Notes under the pieces: model-generated | Told to the model about the DNA's origin: nothing | The model's input: only the letters and a program-made list of their open reading frames with translations | Databases searched by the model: none | Shown here: piece by piece, positions 58,365 through 64,000 of the stretch | How positions within the stretch are numbered: the first letter of the stretch is position 1 | Layout of the letters: every line of letters starts with the position of its first letter | Translations under genes and position numbers: made by a program | NCBI GenBank assembly: GCA_029938085.1 | Contig: JAPYOS010000002.1 | Location: 186,001 to 250,000, forward strand | Reading direction: 5' to 3' | From: Oceanospirillaceae bacterium | Lineage (GTDB): Bacteria; Pseudomonadota; Gammaproteobacteria; Pseudomonadales; Balneatricaceae | Length of the DNA: 64,000 bases

Positions 58365-59813
58365 ATGCAATTACGTCGTACCAAAATTGTTGCCACCCTA
58401 GGCCCCGCCACCAGCAGCCCCGAAGCCCTAAAAGCCATCATCACCGCAGGCACCGACGTGGTGCGGCTTAACTTTTCCCACGGCAGTCCAGCTGACCACA
58501 AACAACGGGCCGAAACGGTACTCGAGGCCGCCAAACAGGCAGGCCGGCATGTTGCCCTGCTGGCCGACCTACAAGGCCCAAAAGTACGCGTAGCCCGTTT
58601 TATCAACAATAAAGTACAACTTAAAGACGGCCAAGACTTTGTACTGGACCCCAACATGGACTTGGAGTCGGGCACCGACCAAGCCGTTGGCTTGGATTTC
58701 CCGCAGCTAGGCAAAGACCTACAAAAAGACGATATATTATTATTAGACGACGGTCGCATCGTCCTAAAAGTGGTCACCGTCGAACAAGGCAAAGTGCATA
58801 CGAAAGTAGAAATTGGCGGCCCACTTTCCAATAACAAAGGCATCAATTTGCAAGGTGGCGGCCTGTCTGCGCCAGCACTCACCAACAAAGACCGCGCCGA
58901 CTTAATTACCGCTGCCGAAATTGGAGTCGACTATATTGCCATCTCCTTTGTGCGCAACGCAGACGACATGCACGAGGCGCGCGCTTTGTTGGAACAAGCC
59001 AACAGCAACGCCAGCCTGATTGCCAAAATCGAACGCGCAGAAGCCATAGAGCCTGCAGTACTTGAGGGCATTATTGAAGCCTCCGAGGGTATCATGGTAG
59101 CGCGTGGCGATTTGGCCGTAGAAATTGGCGATGCACTGTTAGTTGGCGTGCAAAAAGACATTATTAAACACACTCGCCGACTCAACCGCATCGTCATCAC
59201 GGCCACGCAGATGATGGAATCTATGATCACCAGCCCCATGCCGACTCGAGCGGAAGTATCGGACGTAGCCAATGCCGTTATGGATGGTACCGATGCTGTG
59301 ATGTTATCGGCAGAAACCGCCGTGGGTGACTTTCCTGCGCAAACCGTAGAAGCTATGGCTCGCGTCTGCCTCGGTGCAGAGCAACATCGCAAGGCCAACA
59401 AGTCATCCCACAGGCTGGATATTGCGGTTCACAGCATTGATGAAAGCGTGGCCTTAAGCGCCATGTATGCGGCCAACCATTTAGATGGCGTAAAAGCCAT
59501 TATTTGTATGACTCAAACAGGACAAACCCCCTTACTGATGTCTCGCATACGCTCAGGCATCCCCATTTTCGCCTTTACCCCACAAGCCGACACCCAACGT
59601 CGCGTATGCCTTTATCGCGGAGTGATTACTCACCCCTTCGATTCAGAAGTGCTCGACAACAACAAGGTCAACCACATTGCCGTGGAACAACTCAAAGACC
59701 TAGGCGTGGTGAAAGATGGCGATATTGTACTCATTACCAAAGGCGATTATGTTAAAGCCCATGGCGGCACCAACACCTTAAAAGTGGTAAGAGTGGGCAA
59801 CCATATTCAGTAA
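58365..59813 (+). CDS. pyk: pyruvate kinase
   Basis: A 482-residue enzyme: RRTKIVATLGPATSSPEALKAII, LLADLQGPKVRVARF, the AKIERAEAIEP and MVARGDLAVEIG active-site segments, and ATQMMESMITSPMPTRAEVSDVANAV. It belongs with the PykA-like branch. It follows gap by 53 bases on the same strand and completes the route from glucose-6-P to pyruvate, apart from phosphoglycerate kinase, mutase and enolase, which are not in the window. Confidence 0.96.
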   Translation: MQLRRTKIVATLGPATSSPEALKAIITAGTDVVRLNFSHGSPADHKQRAETVLEAAKQAGRHVALLADLQGPKVRVARFINNKVQLKDGQDFVLDPNMDLESGTDQAVGLDFPQLGKDLQKDDILLLDDGRIVLKVVTVEQGKVHTKVEIGGPLSNNKGINLQGGGLSAPALTNKDRADLITAAEIGVDYIAISFVRNADDMHEARALLEQANSNASLIAKIERAEAIEPAVLEGIIEASEGIMVARGDLAVEIGDALLVGVQKDIIKHTRRLNRIVITATQMMESMITSPMPTRAEVSDVANAVMDGTDAVMLSAETAVGDFPAQTVEAMARVCLGAEQHRKANKSSHRLDIAVHSIDESVALSAMYAANHLDGVKAIICMTQTGQTPLLMSRIRSGIPIFAFTPQADTQRRVCLYRGVITHPFDSEVLDNNKVNHIAVEQLKDLGVVKDGDIVLITKGDYVKAHGGTNTLKVVRVGNHIQ

Positions 59814-59837
59814 CACTGTCGCCTGCAACCGGCATAA

Positions 59838-61271
59838 CTATTGATTCAACCTAAACGCCACATACAGTGGCCTACCTTGGCGCACAATACGTAAGGAAAT
59901 AGAGCGGTGTAGCGGCAACTGCGCTACTAACCCAACAATTTGCTCTACGCTTTCTATGCGCTGGTTAGCGATGCTAGTGATCACATCGCCGGCCTGTAAG
60001 CCCAGCTCTTGAGCTACGCCCTGGTCGGCTTCGATGATTTCCACACCATGGCCTATGCGCCACGCTTTGGCTTTATCGGCCGGCAAACTTGCCACCCGCA
60101 GGCCAATCCGTGCAAGGTATTGGCCTTGTTCTGGCGCGCCAAGGGCGGCCGAAACTTGATCGGGCAAGGCCCCGATAACCACCTTGATATATATATTTTC
60201 ACCACCCCTAACCAAACCAATAAGCGCAATTTCTTCTGGCACTAGCGCACCGATAAAGTGGGCAACTTGTGCCGATAAAATAATTTCGTGGCCATTGACC
60301 GAGGTGATCACATCACCTGCCTGCAAACCGGCATCCAGAGCAGGGCTACCCTCTATAACTTGTGCGATTAAAGCACCTGCGGCTTTATCTAAACCAAAGG
60401 ATTCGGCCAAATCCTGACTCACCTCTTGAATCTGCACACCCAGCCAACCCCTGGACACCTCGCCATGGTCGCGCAACTGAGCCACCACAGAGGTTGCAGT
60501 GTTACTTGGAATAGCAAAACTAAGGCCCATAAAACCGCCCGAACGGGTGTAGATTTGCGAATTAATACCCACCACTTCACCGTCGAGATTAAACAGCGGC
60601 CCGCCAGAATTGCCTGGATTAATGGCCACATCGGTTTGAATAAACGGCACGTAGGTTTCAGTACGTAAGCTACGGCCTTTAGCGCTGACGATACCCGCGG
60701 TTACCGAATGGTCAAAACCAAAGGGTGAACCAATGGCCAATACCCACTCGCCCACTTTGAGCTGATCGGAGTCGGCAAGGGTTAAATAGGGCAACTGGTC
60801 GGCGTCTATTTTTAATAAGGCCAGATCTGAACGAGGGTCACTACCGACTAATTCGGCTTCCATCTCTCGGCGGTCACTCAGGGCAACGATGATTTTATCT
60901 GCGCCTTCAATAACGTGATAATTGGTTAACAGGTAGCCATCGTCGCTGATTATAAAACCAGAACCAAGTGACTGAAGCTTGGGATTTGGCCCTTGCTGAC
61001 GGGGCTTTTGCTGCGGGAACTGGCGCTCAAAAAAATGTTTAAAAATATCGGGGAGTTGATCTTGATTAGGCAAACTGAACGACTTGCCTGCCGTTTTTTC
61101 ATCAACAGTACGGCTGGTACTGATATTCACCACCGCCGGTGCGGCCTGCTCAACAAGCTGAGTAAAATCGGGTAGCGCAGCTGCAACAGTGAGCGGAGAC
61201 ATCGCTGACAACAATAACGTGGCCCACACGATATGGGCTAGCGGTCGTTTGAAAAAAGGCATTATACGCAT
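59838..61271 (-). CDS. Do-family periplasmic serine protease (DegP/MucD-like)
   Basis: A 477-residue protease: signal peptide (about 1-32), trypsin-like domain with catalytic His in TNYHVIEGA, Asp in SDLALLKID and Ser in GNSGGPLFN, then two PDZ domains (about 290-375 and 390-475). The start at 61271 has an AGGAG site; upstream in-frame codons are not supported. Its place after rpoE, anti-sigma and rseC makes it the MucD counterpart, a chaperone-protease of envelope stress that limits sigmaE activity in Pseudomonas. Confidence 0.94.
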   Translation of the reverse strand: MRIMPFFKRPLAHIVWATLLLSAMSPLTVAAALPDFTQLVEQAAPAVVNISTSRTVDEKTAGKSFSLPNQDQLPDIFKHFFERQFPQQKPRQQGPNPKLQSLGSGFIISDDGYLLTNYHVIEGADKIIVALSDRREMEAELVGSDPRSDLALLKIDADQLPYLTLADSDQLKVGEWVLAIGSPFGFDHSVTAGIVSAKGRSLRTETYVPFIQTDVAINPGNSGGPLFNLDGEVVGINSQIYTRSGGFMGLSFAIPSNTATSVVAQLRDHGEVSRGWLGVQIQEVSQDLAESFGLDKAAGALIAQVIEGSPALDAGLQAGDVITSVNGHEIILSAQVAHFIGALVPEEIALIGLVRGGENIYIKVVIGALPDQVSAALGAPEQGQYLARIGLRVASLPADKAKAWRIGHGVEIIEADQGVAQELGLQAGDVITSIANQRIESVEQIVGLVAQLPLHRSISLRIVRQGRPLYVAFRLNQ

Positions 61272-61372
61272 AGCGTATTCCTCTAGGAGATGAATGGCGT
61301 GGTTTAATATACGATGAATTGAGGACACTAGAGCCAATAAATCACGCCCTTTACACAATATTGCACAGCGAC

Positions 61373-61879
61373 CTACTCGCTAAAACGCAACGCCTGGACA
61401 CCTTCAGCCTGCTGCTGGCGCAATATGACGGGCTGCCATTGATTGCTTGCTGCTGTATTGTTAGAAGCGCTTAAACTGCGACTATACAAACGCACTAAGG
61501 AGAGCCCCAACCCCAACCCCAACAGCGCCGTTAGTGCGATAACTGGTTCTGAAGCCGATAAGGCCTGAGCAATGATGGCCGTTATTAACATCACCACCAG
61601 AGGCATAGCAAAGGTCATTAAACTGGCCTTGATAAAGGCCTTTTGAGGTACGCCCAACACCACTTCGTCACCCACTTGGAGTGACATATGGGCAGGCAAG
61701 GGTAATTGAATGCGAGAACGTTTGCAGTCTGTGGCTTGATTCATGAGCCGTTGGCCACAGCCGCTTTTCATACTGCAGGAGTTGCATGTACTCAAGCGAA
61801 CAGTGTCTAACCAGACAGAGGTTGGATCAATGGCGTGGACTTGTGCCACCTGCTCGATCATAGATTCGGCGTCGTGCAT
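61373..61879 (-). CDS. rseC: RseC/MucC family protein
   Basis: A 168-residue membrane protein: an N-terminal domain with four conserved Cys (CNSCSMKSGCGQ plus a later Cys in TDCKRSR), two membrane segments (about 88-108 and 115-135) and a cytoplasmic tail. This is the RseC/MucC pattern; the Cys cluster suggests an iron-sulfur or redox site. RseC members act in sigmaE control and in SoxR reduction. It lies between the anti-sigma gene and the protease gene. Confidence 0.92.
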   Translation of the reverse strand: MHDAESMIEQVAQVHAIDPTSVWLDTVRLSTCNSCSMKSGCGQRLMNQATDCKRSRIQLPLPAHMSLQVGDEVVLGVPQKAFIKASLMTFAMPLVVMLITAIIAQALSASEPVIALTALLGLGLGLSLVRLYSRSLSASNNTAASNQWQPVILRQQQAEGVQALRFSE

Positions 61880-61900
61880 AACGGTGCTCGTGGAAAAGCG

Positions 61901-62752
61901 TTATTGGGCTTTTAAGGATACCACAGAGTTGGCCACTTGCTCAGCTTGCGCCAAACTGAGTTGCCCTACCAGGGTCACAAATACTGGTTCGCCATTATTG
62001 CTCAACGACTGGCCTAAAACTAAGTTAGAACCAGCATAAGCATGACCTTCTGCAATATCACGGCCATTGAGCGCTTCAACATAAAGTGTAAAGCTGGCGT
62101 CACCGTCGCTATAGGTCAGCACTTCCCGCGGGGTTTGATTAGCCTCATCTAAGCTACGCTGAGTGAGTACAAAACCGGCAGGTGAATACTGGGCTAGCCA
62201 TTGGCCGTCGGTGGCATTAATAGCTTGAGTAGGCGCAGGCAGACGAATGATTTGATTGGTGTTGGCAACCGACACAGTGGTGTTAGCCGCATTAGTGCTC
62301 GCCAATTCAATACCACGATTACTGTTTCTAGGCTCTAACAAAACCACGCCTTGCTGAGCTGGAATGATATTGGGTTGCGATGCTACACCTATACGCTGGG
62401 CGCCCATTACCATCACCACAGTTACACTAGCTGCCACGGCCAAACCCGCAACGGGCTGCCAAAACTGATTGAACTTGTGCGCCACAGTACTCGGTTTAGA
62501 CACCTGTATGGTGGCTTCAGACTCCAGCGCAGTGCGTACACTGTCGGCCAAACTCAGGGGCGAACTAGTGCTGGTGGCTTGCCGTTTTAACGCCGCACTA
62601 GCCAGCTGATAACGCGCCCATTGCTCGCGCACCTGACTGTCATCATGGCTCGCCTTTAACACCCGTTGCAATTCCAAGGGCTGTGCAGCATCATCCATAA
62701 GCGCCGATAATGATTCGCGTACTGAGTCTGCTGTGGTTTGTGTTGGTTGCAA
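61901..62752 (-). CDS. RseA-RseB fusion: anti-sigma domain plus RseB C-terminal domain
   Basis: A 283-residue membrane protein. Residues about 10-60 (ESLSALMDDAAQPLELQRVLKASHDD) match the sigmaE-binding domain of RseA/MucA. A membrane segment spans about 98-118. Residues about 185-280 match the small C-terminal domain of RseB: WLAQYSPAGFVL, YSDGDASFTLYVEAL, VTLVGQLSLAQAEQVANSV. The large LolA-like N-terminal domain of RseB is absent, and no separate rseB is found. It likely holds sigmaE at the membrane and carries its own periplasmic sensor or protease-access domain. Confidence 0.87.
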   Translation of the reverse strand: MQPTQTTADSVRESLSALMDDAAQPLELQRVLKASHDDSQVREQWARYQLASAALKRQATSTSSPLSLADSVRTALESEATIQVSKPSTVAHKFNQFWQPVAGLAVAASVTVVMVMGAQRIGVASQPNIIPAQQGVVLLEPRNSNRGIELASTNAANTTVSVANTNQIIRLPAPTQAINATDGQWLAQYSPAGFVLTQRSLDEANQTPREVLTYSDGDASFTLYVEALNGRDIAEGHAYAGSNLVLGQSLSNNGEPVFVTLVGQLSLAQAEQVANSVVSLKAQ

Positions 62753-62867
62753 AATATCTATTCCTAAAATGGGCTCATGGGGGGGAATTCAAAAACCACG
62801 AGCTTCAAAGTTACTGCATTGGACGACGAACATTCAATTTGGTTCAATTTATTTCTAGCCAACAGAA

Positions 62868-63464
62868 CTAACCCATGAGTTTTGCCACTTCTTTGTCGAT
62901 GGCATCCCGCGCTCTAAATATTCGTGAGCGTACCGTGCCCACCGGACAGGCCATAACTTCGGCAATTTGTTCGTAGCTCATGCCTTCAAATTCCCTGAGC
63001 GTGAGCGCAGTCCTGAGGTCATCGGATAATTTTTCTAAGGTGGCAAAAACCTTGTCTTGTAATTGATCGCGGGCCATGAGGTTTTCTGGCGTTTCAACAT
63101 CGGCCATAATATCAGCACTACCATAATCGCCTTGCTCATTGGCCTCTACATCAACGTCTGGCGGCCTGCGCTTGCGTGCAACCAAATAATTTTTGGCGGT
63201 GTTAATGGCGATGCGATAGAGCCAGGTGTAAAACTGACTGTCGCCTCTAAAGTTGGCTAACGCACGATAGGCCTTGATAAAGGCTTCTTGGCTCACATCC
63301 ATGGCTTCGTGGTGGTCGTTAACATAACGCCCCACCAAACTAATTATTTTATGTTGATATTTAAGCACCAATAAATCGAAGGCGCGTTTATCCCCTGCTT
63401 GCACACGTTCGACCAGCTGTTGATCTGATTCTGCTGCCTTGGGTTGTAAAAGGGGGTTGGGCAC
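62868..63464 (-). CDS. rpoE: RNA polymerase sigma factor RpoE/AlgU
   Basis: A 198-residue ECF sigma factor: region 2 (about 25-95, DVSQEAFIKAYRALANFRGDSQFYTWLYRIAINTAKN) and region 4 (about 135-190, YEQIAEVMACPVGTVRSRIFRARDAID). It directs envelope-stress transcription and is held by the anti-sigma protein encoded next, after 115 bases. The nadB gene is divergent, as in E. coli and Pseudomonas. I could not find a convincing sigmaE-type autoregulatory promoter upstream. Confidence 0.97.
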   Translation of the reverse strand: MPNPLLQPKAAESDQQLVERVQAGDKRAFDLLVLKYQHKIISLVGRYVNDHHEAMDVSQEAFIKAYRALANFRGDSQFYTWLYRIAINTAKNYLVARKRRPPDVDVEANEQGDYGSADIMADVETPENLMARDQLQDKVFATLEKLSDDLRTALTLREFEGMSYEQIAEVMACPVGTVRSRIFRARDAIDKEVAKLMG

Positions 63465-63649
63465 TTAGGTGTCCTTATCGAGACGATTACTGTACGCCAT
63501 ACTATTTGAATTAGTGATTTACTCTATTAGAGTACAACAGATTAGACTGACTCGCACCAATTTCGCGCTCAAGTTATAATACCTTTTTCTTTGCTCTTAT
63601 TCATGCTCTGCAAATACTGACTCAGTGTGGTGCAGCGAGTTCCCATAAC

Positions 63650-64000
63650 ATGCAACAAGATTTTACATACGACGTTCTTATCATTGGTTCGGGTGCCGCT
63701 GGCCTCAGTTTAGGTTTGCGCTTAGCCACCAACCGGCGAGTTGCGATCCTTAGTAAAGACGAGCTTAATGCCGGCGCTTCCGCCAAGGCCCAAGGTGGCA
63801 TTGCCGCTGTACTGGATCACAAAGATCAGTTAGAAAACCATATTCAAGACACCCTCATCGCCGGCGCGAACCTAGGCAACCCAGAAGCCATTCAGTTTAC
63901 CGTAGAGCAAGCCAAGAAGAGCGTTGATTGGCTCATAGAGCAACGAGTACCCTTTACCCAAGATGCCAACGACGCCACGGGTTATCACTTAACCAAAGAA
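63650..64000 (+). CDS. nadB: L-aspartate oxidase, N-terminus (cut by window edge)
   Basis: The first 117 codons, open to the right edge, read MQQDFTYDVLIIGSGAAGLS with the FAD-binding GSGAAGL motif, then AGASAKAQGGIAAVLDHKDQ and the DTLIAGANLGN segment. NadB oxidises aspartate to iminoaspartate in NAD synthesis. A TATAAT at 63575-63580 could be its -10 element, but I see no good -35 at the right distance. Divergent from rpoE. Confidence 0.94.
   Translation, partial: MQQDFTYDVLIIGSGAAGLSLGLRLATNRRVAILSKDELNAGASAKAQGGIAAVLDHKDQLENHIQDTLIAGANLGNPEAIQFTVEQAKKSVDWLIEQRVPFTQDANDATGYHLTKE

Noticed and set aside
63465-63649. SigmaE-type autoregulatory promoter upstream of rpoE
   Set aside because: An AACTT-like element is present on the minus strand, but no TCTGA-like -10 occurs at the needed spacing.

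Overview
The window is a contiguous stretch of a gammaproteobacterial chromosome, most likely a marine member of the Oceanospirillales/Pseudomonadales side of the class. That placement is an inference from gene content and order, since no rRNA gene is present. From about 1 to 35 kb the order rplI - membrane protein - rpsR - rpsF, rlmB - rnr - purA - hisZ - DUF2065 - hflC - hflK - hflX - hfq - miaA - mutL - amiB - tsaE, queG, orn, rsgA, psd, serB, ahpA-like, parC is essentially the one known from Pseudomonas. Blocks are inserted between rpsF and rlmB and between queG and orn. nnr (next to tsaE) and motAB (next to rsgA) are missing from their usual places. At the right end, nadB, rpoE/algU, an anti-sigma gene, rseC and a DegP/MucD protease match the algU-muc locus.

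Region by region: 1-1.77 kb, ribosomal protein operon (minus strand) with a near-consensus sigma70 promoter. 1.9-7.4 kb, accessory block on the plus strand: a fused beta-helix/diheme cytochrome, a YtoQ-like protein, a MATE exporter, an AIM24-like protein and a membrane-anchored J-domain protein. 7.4-22.3 kb, long minus-strand housekeeping series for RNA and protein quality control, purine and histidine synthesis and mismatch repair, broken by two copies of a composite palindromic repeat. 22.4-31.1 kb, mixed-strand small operons (queG, DUF2141, nudC, orn, rsgA, psd, epmA, efp, epmB, serB). 31.2-35.9 kb, an AhpA/YtjB-like membrane protein, parC and a DUF3461 protein. 36-40.8 kb, hexR and zwf-pgl-eda plus a HAD phosphatase. 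40.8-52.7 kb, a two-armed amino-sugar locus: nagB, nagA, a TIM-barrel isomerase and a Gfo/Idh/MocA oxidoreductase on one side; a GH20 hexosaminidase, a complete CUT1 sugar ABC transporter, a second TIM-barrel isomerase and a GntR/UTRA regulator on the other. 52.7-59.8 kb, edd-glk-pgi diverging from gap and pyk. 59.8-64 kb, the envelope-stress locus and the start of nadB.

Read together, 36-60 kb looks like a sugar-catabolism island. Chitin-type oligosaccharides are imported by the ABC system and trimmed inside the cell by the GH20 enzyme. NagA and NagB turn GlcNAc-6-P into fructose-6-P, Pgi converts this to glucose-6-P, and Zwf-Pgl-Edd-Eda with Gap and Pyk carry it through the Entner-Doudoroff route to pyruvate. 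No dedicated GlcNAc kinase is present and the role of the oxidoreductase and two isomerases is open. The same 16-base motif lies upstream of hexR/zwf and of edd/gap and is a candidate HexR box. A 12-base inverted pair in the nagB/hexosaminidase gap is a candidate GntR operator.

The most unusual items are the RseA-RseB fusion anti-sigma protein that lacks the large RseB sensor domain, the beta-helix/cytochrome fusion, and the mixed amino-sugar/oxidoreductase/isomerase locus. I found no CRISPR array, prophage, insertion sequence, tRNA or rRNA gene. Homology statements come from recognition of motifs and family patterns, not from database searches.
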